From Butyricimonas faecalis (GTDB taxonomy: Bacteria > Bacteroidota > Bacteroidia > Bacteroidales > Marinifilaceae), in NCBI RefSeq assembly GCF_003991565.1, contig NZ_CP032819.1, positions 4,278,001-4,342,000 on the forward strand: DNA of 64,000 nucleotides. The letters run 5' to 3'. Below the pieces are notes generated by a model that saw only the letters and a program-made list of their open reading frames with translations, did no database searches and was not told the DNA's origin. Of the stretch, positions 25,207 to 33,292 are shown piece by piece (the stretch's first letter is position 1; each line of letters opens with the position of its first letter). A program made the translations under genes and the position numbers.

Positions 25207-25817
25207 CAAACAACTTGTCAGAGAAAGCTCTTTATGATTACAAGATTGTAAAGAGGGCTGTAACGGGAGATGAGCAAGCTTATGCCGAGTTATTTAAAAG
25301 GTATAAGGATTCAGTATATTTTATGATACTGAAGATGGTGAATAACAGAACTGATGCAGAAGACTTAATGTTCGAGGCTTTCGAGAAAGCTTTCTCAAGT
25401 TTGAATTACTACTCGCCTCAGTTTGCGTTTAGTACGTGGTTATTCAAAATTGCCTCTAATAACACGATTGATTTTATCCGGAAGAAGAAAGCCAAGGTGG
25501 TTTCTTTGGATAAGGATGATATAAATCCGGATGATCGTGGGTATATAAATAGTGTCCCGGCCGACGTGTTGAATCCGGAAGAGGAAACGATCCGTAAACA
25601 GCGAGCTGAATTTATGCGGGAAAAAGTTGCTATGTTGAAAGGTCGTTACCGTAAATTGATAGAATTACGTTATTTTGAGGAATATTCTTACGAAGAAATT
25701 GCTCAGGAACTGAGTATTCCCTTAGGAACCGTGAAAGCTCAATTGTTTCGTGCAAGGGAGTTGTTGTTGAATATATTGCAGAATAGTGAAATAGCCCGGG
25801 AAAATGAAAGAGCTTAG
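25197..25817 (+). CDS. ECF-type RNA polymerase sigma factor
   Basis: A 206-residue sigma-70 family factor of the extracytoplasmic-function type. Region 2 is at about 25-95 (YFMILKMVNNRTDAEDLMFEAFEKAF) and region 4 at about 140-195 (RKLIELRYFEEYSYEEIAQELSIPLGTVKAQLFRARELL). No anti-sigma gene is recognisable beside it. It overlaps the glycosyltransferase gene before it (10 bases) and the exported-protein gene after it (14 bases), so the three are one tight unit. Its regulon cannot be told from the sequence. Confidence 0.9.
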   Translation: MELTNNLSEKALYDYKIVKRAVTGDEQAYAELFKRYKDSVYFMILKMVNNRTDAEDLMFEAFEKAFSSLNYYSPQFAFSTWLFKIASNNTIDFIRKKKAKVVSLDKDDINPDDRGYINSVPADVLNPEEETIRKQRAEFMREKVAMLKGRYRKLIELRYFEEYSYEEIAQELSIPLGTVKAQLFRARELLLNILQNSEIARENERA

Positions 25818-26478
25818 TCTTCTTTTTTTTCTTCTATTTTTTTGCTTGGGAGTACAAGGGCAAAATCAGGGTAAGAACGATGTGTTTGTCACGGGGATCG
25901 TTTGCGATCGAGATAGCATACGCCCATTGCCGGAAGCAATCTTTCGATTGGGAAAAGAGGTGCGAGGAGTTGATAAACAAGGTAGATTTTCATTGAGCGT
26001 GCAAGTGGGGGATACATTGCGTTTTTCACATATAGGTTATGCTCCTACTCAGGTTGTAATTTCAGACAGTTTAAGAGAAAATGATTTCTTACTGGGGGTT
26101 TTTATGGTACGAGATACTGTTTTGCTGTCGGAAGTTTTAATCTTGCCGCGTTTTTTTACGGGGAATTATAAATCAAATGCTTTTTTGCTGAATGCTCAGA
26201 ATAACCTAAATCAAGCTATACATGCCGCCTCGAAACCGGTGGAAGCGATGGATCAGGAAATGAACAGGCGTATGATGATCGAGGATTTTGCCCGTAAGGT
26301 AGAAATGAAAGGCATGGTTGACGTGAAATTAGGTGTTGGAACTCGGTCTGTCACTGTATTGCAAGGGTTGGTGCGAGCTCGTCGACAAGCAGAAAAAGGA
26401 AAAGTCATTAATATTGAGGAAATAGACCTGTTAAAGAAAATTTTTTATATAGAAAAAAGAGAAAAATCGGATAACTAA
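25804..26478 (+). CDS. Exported protein with CarboxypepD-reg-like domain
   Basis: A 224-residue protein with an N-terminal signal peptide (MKELSLLFFLLFFCLGVQG, likely cleaved). A beta-sandwich like the carboxypeptidase regulatory-like domain of TonB-dependent receptors follows (about 25-110: VFVTGIVCDRDSIRPLPEAIF...GRFSLSVQVGDTLRFSHIGY). The C-terminal half is helical with no recognised family. It probably acts in the periplasm or at the outer membrane. It overlaps the sigma factor gene by 14 bases. Function is unknown; it might act with the sigma factor, but no transmembrane anti-sigma feature is present. Confidence 0.7.
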   Translation: MKELSLLFFLLFFCLGVQGQNQGKNDVFVTGIVCDRDSIRPLPEAIFRLGKEVRGVDKQGRFSLSVQVGDTLRFSHIGYAPTQVVISDSLRENDFLLGVFMVRDTVLLSEVLILPRFFTGNYKSNAFLLNAQNNLNQAIHAASKPVEAMDQEMNRRMMIEDFARKVEMKGMVDVKLGVGTRSVTVLQGLVRARRQAEKGKVINIEEIDLLKKIFYIEKREKSDN

Positions 26479-26567
26479 AAGAAGAAAGATTATCTTTGTA
26501 TTCGAAACGGGCCTTGTGTGGGCCGAAATTTCAAAAAATCGATTTATTAATAACAAAGTTACATTTT

Positions 26568-27161
26568 ATGAAGAATTTGTCGATAGGATTAAATGTGTTA
26601 TTGTTGATTGCTGTGATAGTTTTGTATATTTTGCATTTCAGTGGAAATGGTAAAAGTACGAGCAATCAAGGCGGAACTGCAACTGTGAATGCGGATGCAA
26701 AAATAGTCTACATTAACATGGATACGTTGCTTAACAATTATACTCAATCTAGAGAATTGAATGAAGCATTTTTGAAAAAATTGGAAGCAAATCGGACAGA
26801 GTTGAACATAAAAGTGAAGAACTTCGATCGTGAGGCTGCAGAGTTCCGGAATAAAGTGGAAAACAACGGTTTTATGACTCGCGAAAGAGCCGAACAAGCC
26901 CAAATGGATTTGATGATCAAACAACAAAATTTGCAGAAATTGCAACAGGAAATGACCGAGAATGCTCAACGCGAGCAGATGGAAATAAATCGGAAATTGT
27001 ATGATGCAATCACGAATTTCTTGACGGAGTATAATAAAGCGAAAGGGTTCCAATTAATACTGAGCACGACGTTAGGTGGTAACGTGCTTTTCGCACAAGA
27101 GGGATTTGATATTACCAATGAGGTGGTAAGTCAACTAAATGAACAATACGCGAAAAAATAA
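26568..27161 (+). CDS. OmpH/Skp-family periplasmic chaperone-like protein
   Basis: 197 residues. The start is chosen at ATG 26568; an upstream frame from TTG 26496 adds unlikely sequence. An N-terminal hydrophobic helix (about 5-25) looks like a membrane anchor, not a cleaved signal. A Skp/OmpH domain follows (about 45-197): AKIVYINMDTLLNNYTQ, a long charged coiled coil (about 60-150), and the closing GFQLILSTTLGGNVLFAQEGFDITNEVV. Skp-like proteins escort unfolded outer-membrane proteins. It is followed by a strong terminator at 27171-27200. Confidence 0.85.
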   Translation: MKNLSIGLNVLLLIAVIVLYILHFSGNGKSTSNQGGTATVNADAKIVYINMDTLLNNYTQSRELNEAFLKKLEANRTELNIKVKNFDREAAEFRNKVENNGFMTRERAEQAQMDLMIKQQNLQKLQQEMTENAQREQMEINRKLYDAITNFLTEYNKAKGFQLILSTTLGGNVLFAQEGFDITNEVVSQLNEQYAKK

Positions 27162-27170
27162 ATAATAATG

Positions 27171-27200
27171 AAGTGTGATAAAATAACTTTTATCACACTT
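27171..27200 (+). terminator. Terminator after the OmpH-like gene
   Basis: AAGTGTGATAAAA (27171-27183) and TTTTATCACACTT (27188-27200) form a perfect 13-base stem followed by a T run. Confidence 0.85.
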
Positions 27201-27265
27201 TTTATTTGTAAGATCTATAGGGTTGAACCTCCGGTTCTGAAAGTTCATAAAGTCTATTATTATAC

Positions 27266-27646
27266 ATGAATTTTAAATACACAATTGATATTACGGCTGA
27301 TCCGGAGGAAGTCTTTACGGCATTGACGAATCCTTTTCAAATCGAACTCTGGAGTGGATACCCCGCGGAAATGAAAGCGGAGGAGGGTTTCGTGTTTTCT
27401 TTATGGGAGGGAGATATTTGTGGCGTGAACCTGGAGGTAAAGCCCAATCGTTTGCTTGTACAGGAATGGTTCTTCGGGGAGACGGATCAACGTTCTATTG
27501 TGACCATTAAATTGAAAAAAGACGGTCCCCGAACTCGTGTAGAATTAGAACATACAAATATTCCGGATGAGGTCTTCGAGGAGATCGTTGAAGGTTGGAA
27601 AGAGTATTACCTGGGCTCTATTAAAGGGCTATTGGAAATGTACTAA
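27266..27646 (+). CDS. SRPBCC / START-like domain protein
   Basis: A 126-residue cytosolic protein with the pattern of the AHSA1/SRPBCC fold, a hydrophobic ligand-binding helix-grip: KYTIDITADPEEVFTALTNPFQIELWSGYPAEM at the start and a C-terminal helix VFEEIVEGWKEYYLGSIKGLLEMY. START-like proteins of this size are common in Bacteroidales. Ligand and role are unknown. Confidence 0.8.
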   Translation: MNFKYTIDITADPEEVFTALTNPFQIELWSGYPAEMKAEEGFVFSLWEGDICGVNLEVKPNRLLVQEWFFGETDQRSIVTIKLKKDGPRTRVELEHTNIPDEVFEEIVEGWKEYYLGSIKGLLEMY

Positions 27647-27691
27647 TTCAGAATTAGTAAAAATACGGATTATTTTTTTGATTTCCGGTAC

Positions 27692-27699
27692 TAACTTTG
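27692..27699 (+). promoter_or_regulatory. -7 box for the YeiH-like gene
   Basis: TAACTTTG matches TAnnTTTG, 36 bases before the ATG at 27736. A TTTG lies upstream but only 11 bases away, so the -33 element is uncertain. Confidence 0.4.
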
Positions 27700-27735
27700 C
27701 CACAGAAATTATTCACTAAATTAATAAATTTCCAG

Positions 27736-28983
27736 ATGAGCAAGTTAAAGATTTCCGAAGATTGGACCTCTACGATCGTGGGGTGGTTTATAATTCTTTT
27801 AGTAGTATTTCAGTTGAAACCTCATTGGCCTTCTTTCAGTTGGCCGAATGCTGATGTTTTGATGAATAAGGTTTTTACGTTGGATAACGTGGGACATGCC
27901 TTGATTGTTTTCTGTTTTATGTTCTTGATGGCCTTGATTGCCGGGTTATTAACGGGCAAGAAATTGAAAATGATTGCTGCAAGTTTTCCGGTCGTGTTTT
28001 TCCTCACACTTTTGGCTATGGTTGTCGGTGGGAATAAATTCCTGAAGGATTGGGGATTTGAAACCGTGATATTTAGTTTGTTGATAGGACTTTTCATTAG
28101 TAATATATTTTCTATTCCCAAGTGGTTGAAGGAGTCTCTTTCTTCTGAACTTTTCGTGAAGATCGGTTTGGTGTTACTTGGAACAACCGTACTTTTTGAT
28201 GATTTGTTGAAAGCCGGGGCATTAGGATTGATACAATCTTGTGTTGTTGTCTTTACCGTGTGGAATTTCTGCTTTTGGTTATGTCGTAAAATGAAAATTG
28301 ACAAAGAAATGTCATTGATGCTTTCCAGTGCAGTGTCCATTTGTGGTGTGTCAGCTGCAGTAGCGACTGCCGGAGCTATCAAGGGCGACAAGACAAAATT
28401 GTCATACGTGGTATCCTTAGTATTGGTCGTGGCTGTGCCGATGATTTTGATCATGCCCGGTTTGGCTAAGTTGATGGGATTACCTGAGGATATGGCAGGG
28501 GCTTGGATCGGTGGAACGATTGATACGACTGGTGCCGTGGCCGCAACCGGAGCGATATATGGAGAAGTGGCCTTGCAGACAAGTACAATCGTGAAGTTCT
28601 CTCAGAACGTGTTGTTGGGAGTTGCGGCTTTCTTGATCAGTATTTATTGGTCTTATTCAAAGAAAGAGGTAGCAGAAGAGAAACCGACACTGAAAGTAAT
28701 TTGGTTACGCTTCCCGAAATTCGTGTTGGGATTTGTTGCGGCTTCTCTTATTTTTTCATTTTTCGTAGCTCCTGAGGTTGTGTCGGATGCTAAACCGATC
28801 TTGAAGAATATTCAGGGTATGTGGTTTGCCTTGGCATTTATGTCTATTGGCTTGGAGACGGATTTCAAGAGTTTGATAACCTCAGAAAATCGTCGCTCTA
28901 CGTATGCTTTTTTAGGTGCACAAGCGTTTAACGTGGTATTTACTTTACTTGTTGCTTGGATACTTTTCGGGCTAATAGCGTAA
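27736..28983 (+). CDS. YeiH-family putative sulfate exporter
   Basis: A 415-residue integral membrane protein of the UPF0324/YeiH family (about 10 or more helices). The start is set at MSKLKISEDWTS (27736); an upstream TTG frame overlaps the promoter box. The family signatures are clear: the SAVSICGVSAAVATAGAI segment and AGAWIGGTIDTTGAVAATGAIYGEVA. These proteins are annotated as sulfate exporters on limited evidence. The gene stands alone, and no cysteine or sulfur genes neighbour it. Confidence 0.85.
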   Translation: MSKLKISEDWTSTIVGWFIILLVVFQLKPHWPSFSWPNADVLMNKVFTLDNVGHALIVFCFMFLMALIAGLLTGKKLKMIAASFPVVFFLTLLAMVVGGNKFLKDWGFETVIFSLLIGLFISNIFSIPKWLKESLSSELFVKIGLVLLGTTVLFDDLLKAGALGLIQSCVVVFTVWNFCFWLCRKMKIDKEMSLMLSSAVSICGVSAAVATAGAIKGDKTKLSYVVSLVLVVAVPMILIMPGLAKLMGLPEDMAGAWIGGTIDTTGAVAATGAIYGEVALQTSTIVKFSQNVLLGVAAFLISIYWSYSKKEVAEEKPTLKVIWLRFPKFVLGFVAASLIFSFFVAPEVVSDAKPILKNIQGMWFALAFMSIGLETDFKSLITSENRRSTYAFLGAQAFNVVFTLLVAWILFGLIA

Positions 28984-29070
28984 ACTTTGTAACTAAATAT
29001 GATCGGATTACAGATATTGTTTGTAATTTTGTCCGTGATATTGAAGTTAAACAATAAAACCAAATAGAAT

Positions 29071-29727
29071 ATGAAATTTTTTATTGATACGGCAAATCTT
29101 GACCAGATTCGCGAGGCAAATGATCTTGGAGTGTTGGACGGTGTAACCACCAACCCGTCTTTAATGGCAAAAGAGGGTATTAAAGGTGACGAGAATTGTA
29201 AAAAACATTACGTTGAGATTTGCAATATCGTGGATGGAGATGTAAGTGCAGAGGTAATCGCAACGGATTACGAAGGCATGATCAAAGAAGGAGAGGAATT
29301 AGCCGCATTACACCCGAATATCGTGGTAAAAGTGCCTTGTATTGCCGATGGTATTAAGGCAATCAAATATTTTACCAACAAGGGGATTCGTACGAATTGT
29401 ACGTTGGTCTTCTCTCCGGGACAAGCTTTGTTGGCTGCTAAGGCCGGTGCTACTTACGTGTCTCCTTTCGTGGGACGTTTGGATGACATCAGTAGTGATG
29501 GAATCGAGTTGGTGGAAAAGATCGTGGATATGTATGCTTACTATGGCTTCAACACGCAAGTATTGGCTGCATCCATTCGCCACACGCAACATATCATTCA
29601 ATGTATTGAGGCCGGGGCAGACGTTGCAACGTGCCCGTTGAGTGCGATCAAAGGTTTGTTAAAACACCCGCTAACGGATTCAGGCCTGGCTACGTTCCTG
29701 GCTGATCACAAGAAAGTGAATTCATAA
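29071..29727 (+). CDS. fsa: Small transaldolase / fructose-6-phosphate aldolase family
   Basis: A 218-residue TIM barrel of the TalC/FSA family (short transaldolase). The Schiff-base lysine is Lys87 in NIVVKVPC. Other motifs are [18 protein letters not shown], and [26 protein letters not shown]. It acts in the non-oxidative pentose phosphate pathway. Whether the main activity is transaldolase or F6P aldolase cannot be settled from these motifs. It lies 9 bases before the threonylcarbamoyl-AMP synthase gene, so the two share a transcript. Confidence 0.88.
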   Translation: MKFFIDTANLDQIREANDLGVLDGVTTNPSLMAKEGIKGDENCKKHYVEICNIVDGDVSAEVIATDYEGMIKEGEELAALHPNIVVKVPCIADGIKAIKYFTNKGIRTNCTLVFSPGQALLAAKAGATYVSPFVGRLDDISSDGIELVEKIVDMYAYYGFNTQVLAASIRHTQHIIQCIEAGADVATCPLSAIKGLLKHPLTDSGLATFLADHKKVNS

Positions 29728-29736
29728 TTTACGATC

Positions 29737-30345
29737 ATGCTTGTACGTTTATTCGAGGACAATCCCAATGATCGGGAGATTCGAAAGATCGTTGAGCTCT
29801 TGCGTAATGGTGGTGTTATCATTTACCCGACCGACACGATTTATGCGATCGGGTGTGATATAAATAGCGTGAAAGCCGTTCAACGGGTTGCGGCTATTCG
29901 TGGCGTGAAAGCGGAAAAAGCAAATTTCTCGATGATCTGTAAGGATCTGGGAAACATTGCCGCTTATGCAAAGGTAAATAACGAAGAGTTCCGGTTGATG
30001 AAACAATATTTACCGGGACCGTATACTTTTGTATTGCCAGCTACCAGTAAGTTGCCCAATGTTTTGATGAATAGACGTAAAACAATAGGTATTCGAATAC
30101 CCAAGAATTTTATTGTTCAGGCTATTGTCGAAGAACTGGGGGGGCCTTTGCTGACCACTTCGGTGAAAGTTGCAGAAGGAGAAGTCGAGGAATATATCAC
30201 AGATCCGGAATTGATTCACGAGAAATATCATCGTCTGGTTGATTTGGTGATAGACGGAGGATATGGAAATAATATTCCTTCAACGGTGATTGATTGTACT
30301 GGGGATGAGATTATTGTTACTAGACAAGGTTTGGGTGAGTTATAG
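29737..30345 (+). CDS. L-threonylcarbamoyladenylate synthase (TsaC/YrdC/YciO type)
   Basis: Makes threonylcarbamoyl-AMP for the t6A37 tRNA modification. The 202 residues form a single YrdC domain without the extra Sua5 C-terminal domain. The start of the fold is GGVIIYPTDTIYAIGCDI, then RGVKAEKANFSMICKDL, PGPYTFVLPAT, and a conserved ending SVKVAEGEVEEY...DLVIDGG. A YciO-like paralogue without known activity is the alternative. It is followed by a bidirectional terminator. Confidence 0.85.
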   Translation: MLVRLFEDNPNDREIRKIVELLRNGGVIIYPTDTIYAIGCDINSVKAVQRVAAIRGVKAEKANFSMICKDLGNIAAYAKVNNEEFRLMKQYLPGPYTFVLPATSKLPNVLMNRRKTIGIRIPKNFIVQAIVEELGGPLLTTSVKVAEGEVEEYITDPELIHEKYHRLVDLVIDGGYGNNIPSTVIDCTGDEIIVTRQGLGEL

Positions 30346-30362
30346 AATACTTGTAGAAAATT

Positions 30363-30403
30363 AAAAAAGAGTCCCCAAGTCAATGATTTGGGGATTCTTT
30401 TTT
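30363..30403. terminator. Bidirectional terminator between the YrdC-type gene and trkH
   Basis: AAAAAAGAGTCCCCAA pairs with TTTGGGGATTCTTTTTT around a short loop. The T/A-rich ends serve both converging genes. Confidence 0.85.
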
Positions 30404-30439
30404 AGCGGATCTGATGAGATCAAATTGTCTTGTGGTAGA

Positions 30440-31888
30440 TTACTTTTTCCAGAATATTTTACTGAATAGAACAAGAACCGTGAATATCTCCAAGCGTCCG
30501 ACCATCATCAGAATGGATAAGAATATCTTGGCAAAGTCGTGTAGGTTTGCAAAGTTATCCATCGGTCCGATTCCTCCGAATCCGGGGCCCACGTTACTCA
30601 TGCTAGAGATGGCAGCACTGCAGGCAGTGACTATATCTTGAGTAAATAGTGACATGATCAGGCTGGAGATAGCGAAAATGAATATATACAAGATAAAAAA
30701 GCCCATTACTCCGGTCATGATATTGGGATGAACACTTTTTCCGTTATACTTGACATTGATAATTCCGTTAGGATGAATAATTCGTTTCATCTCGATAAAC
30801 GAATTTTTGAATAATAGATTGAGTCGAATACATTTCAAGCCTCCTGAAGTAGAACCGGCACACGCCCCGATAAATAGAAGGGCAAAGATGATGGCGCCCG
30901 TGAGCGGTGGCCATAATAGATAGTTTGCAGTGACGAATCCTGTTGTAGTTAAAATGGCAACTACTTGGAATATAGATTCCCGTATGCTTAACTCTAAGTT
31001 TGCATAACCATTCAGGAATAAGACAATTGCGATGATTGCGCTGGCTCCTAACGTGATGTAAAGGTATAGTTTAAATTCTTCGTCATGAAACAATTTTCGG
31101 AGTTTACCGTGCAACATGACATAAAGTAAACCGAAATTTGTTCCGGCAATAAACATGAATATAATGATCACGTATTGGATATATGCGGAGTCCCAATAAG
31201 CAATACTAGCTTGTTTGGTTGAATATCCACCGGTAGCCATTGTTGTGAACGAGTGACAGATGGCATCAAAAAGATCCATATCCCCTAATAGAAGTAAAAT
31301 GACTTGAGCTGCTGTTAGTGAAATATAGAGGTACCACATACGCCGGGCCGTAGATCTGAAGGTTGCCGTAAATTTGTCATGTGTTGGACCTGGCACTTCG
31401 GCCACGAAAAGATCGCGTCCCTCGATTCCCAAGCCGGGAAGGATAGCTAAAAGTAACACGATGATACCCATACCACCCATCCATTGGGTCAGGGAACGCC
31501 AGAATAGCGTGGCATGAGGTAAGGTCTCGACATTGTCTATCACCGAGGAACCTGTTGTCGTGAAACCGGACATGGTTTCGAATATGGCGTCAACAACCGA
31601 TGGAATTGTACCTCCGAACAAGTAAGGTAAGCAACCGAAGATGGTGAAGATAATCCACGTGCAGGTTACAATAAAATAACCGTCTTTTTTGGCAAGTACC
31701 CGGTCTTTGACTTTCACGGTAAATGTCATGAGACTCCCGACTCCCAGCGTGATGATCGAGGAGTAAATAAAAGCCATGAGATCATTCTCCCCGTATATCA
31801 AGGCTACGATAATACATAGGATCAGGAAAGCACTTTCTACAAATAAAAGTTTTCCTATAATGTTGGTAATAAACCTAAAGTTAATCAT
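30440..31888 (-). CDS. trkH: TrkH-type potassium transporter, membrane subunit
   Basis: A 482-residue potassium-uptake channel/transporter of the Trk/Ktr/HKT family with multiple membrane helices and four repeated pore segments. Pore-loop sequences visible include MSGFTTTGSSVI, TMATGGYST, TTTGFVTANY and SSMSNVGPGFGGIG, each with the conserved glycine filter residue. It is transcribed after trkA, with a 4-base ATGA overlap, so the subunits are translationally coupled. Confidence 0.93.
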   Translation of the reverse strand: MINFRFITNIIGKLLFVESAFLILCIIVALIYGENDLMAFIYSSIITLGVGSLMTFTVKVKDRVLAKKDGYFIVTCTWIIFTIFGCLPYLFGGTIPSVVDAIFETMSGFTTTGSSVIDNVETLPHATLFWRSLTQWMGGMGIIVLLLAILPGLGIEGRDLFVAEVPGPTHDKFTATFRSTARRMWYLYISLTAAQVILLLLGDMDLFDAICHSFTTMATGGYSTKQASIAYWDSAYIQYVIIIFMFIAGTNFGLLYVMLHGKLRKLFHDEEFKLYLYITLGASAIIAIVLFLNGYANLELSIRESIFQVVAILTTTGFVTANYLLWPPLTGAIIFALLFIGACAGSTSGGLKCIRLNLLFKNSFIEMKRIIHPNGIINVKYNGKSVHPNIMTGVMGFFILYIFIFAISSLIMSLFTQDIVTACSAAISSMSNVGPGFGGIGPMDNFANLHDFAKIFLSILMMVGRLEIFTVLVLFSKIFWKK

Positions 31889-33228
31889 TTCTGAAATAAT
31901 TTGATTACTTTTTTCACGGCACTGGGTAAGGCGAAAATAACAACTTTGTCTCCGGCCTCGATTTGCACGTCTCCTTTAGCGATAATGGCATCCCCGTTGC
32001 GGATAACACCCCCGACCGTTGCGTTCTCTGGGAAATTCATGTCTGCCAAAGTTTTACGGGTAATCTTGGAACCCAATTCTGCCGTGACCTCGAACACCTC
32101 GGCTTCCGAGAAGGTGAGGAATTTCAAATGCTTTACGTCCACGTTCATCGTGTAACGATAAATATGAGAGGCGGCAATCAATTTCGTGTTCACGAGAGTT
32201 CCAATGCCGATGTTTTCAGCCAAATCGATATAGTCGATATTCTCGACCTCTGCCACGCTCTTTTTTACCCCGAGTTTTTTTGCTAGCAAGCATGAAAGAA
32301 TGTTGGTTTCAGATGAGTGGGTTACACTGATAAAAGCGTCAGTATTTTTTATCCCTTCTTCTCGTAATAAGGCCAAATCTCTTCCGTCACCATTGATTAC
32401 CAGCGAGGATTTCAATTTGTCGGCAATGAGAATACATTTCTCCCGGTCTTTTTCGATAATCTTTACGTTGTAATTCTTCTCTAATAGAGAAGCTGTTTTA
32501 ATACCGATACGGGAGCCTCCCACGATAACAACATTCTTAATCTCATATTGCGATTTGCCACAAAGAGCGAATACATTGGGGACATAAAAAGGCTTTGTTA
32601 CAATAAACACCAGGTCTCCATAGCGGAAAGAATCATTCCCTCTCGGTATGATTGTGTGATCAGCTCGTTTGATGGCTACAACGCGGAAATGTTGGGCTCC
32701 GTAGCGTTCTGCCATTTTTATCAAGGTCAAGTTGAGTACCGGAGCATTCTCCCAGAGCTTGATTCCCAGTAGTTGCAGGCGACCATCCGAGAATTCGTGC
32801 AACTGCCTTGAACCACTCTGTTTCAAGGAGGCTACGATTTCTTCCGCGGCCAATCGTTCCGGGTAAATCAGCGAATCAATACCGATCATTTTCAGGTATT
32901 CTTTATTCTCATCTTCCAGGTACTCGCTATTATTTACCCGGGCAATGGTTTGTTTGGCTCCGAGTTTTTTTGCCAAGATTGCTGAGTTGATATTTTGGTC
33001 TTCTTGGTGATTTACTGCAATAAACAAATCACATTTATGTACTCCTGCATCTTTCAATGCACCAATTGAGGTACAAGATCCCACGATTGACATGACATCT
33101 AGTTGATTACCTAATGCTTCCAGCTTTTCTTCATCGCTGTCGATCAACATGATATTATGTTCTTGCTTGCTAAGCATATTTGCGAGATGTGTCCCCACTT
33201 CTCCTGCTCCCGCTATGACGATGTTCAT
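31885..33228 (-). CDS. trkA: TrkA potassium uptake regulatory subunit
   Basis: The cytosolic NAD(H)/nucleotide-binding regulator of TrkH. The 447 residues hold two RCK units: a first Rossmann fold (IVIAGAGEVGTHLA, about 3-16) with its TrkA-C domain (about 140-225), then a second Rossmann fold (VVIVGGSRIGIKTA near 232) with a second TrkA-C domain (about 365-447). This tandem layout is the classical TrkA form. It is the first gene of the trkA-trkH pair. Confidence 0.93.
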   Translation of the reverse strand: MNIVIAGAGEVGTHLANMLSKQEHNIMLIDSDEEKLEALGNQLDVMSIVGSCTSIGALKDAGVHKCDLFIAVNHQEDQNINSAILAKKLGAKQTIARVNNSEYLEDENKEYLKMIGIDSLIYPERLAAEEIVASLKQSGSRQLHEFSDGRLQLLGIKLWENAPVLNLTLIKMAERYGAQHFRVVAIKRADHTIIPRGNDSFRYGDLVFIVTKPFYVPNVFALCGKSQYEIKNVVIVGGSRIGIKTASLLEKNYNVKIIEKDREKCILIADKLKSSLVINGDGRDLALLREEGIKNTDAFISVTHSSETNILSCLLAKKLGVKKSVAEVENIDYIDLAENIGIGTLVNTKLIAASHIYRYTMNVDVKHLKFLTFSEAEVFEVTAELGSKITRKTLADMNFPENATVGGVIRNGDAIIAKGDVQIEAGDKVVIFALPSAVKKVIKLFQK

Positions 33229-33292
33229 TTTAGTTAGGTGTTAATTAACGAGCAAAATAAAGCATTATAATTCGAATTCCATAAAAAATTAC

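Noticed and set aside
27822..28454. A 210-codon frame antisense to the YeiH-like gene
   Set aside because: Shadow of a membrane-protein gene; no independent start or family.
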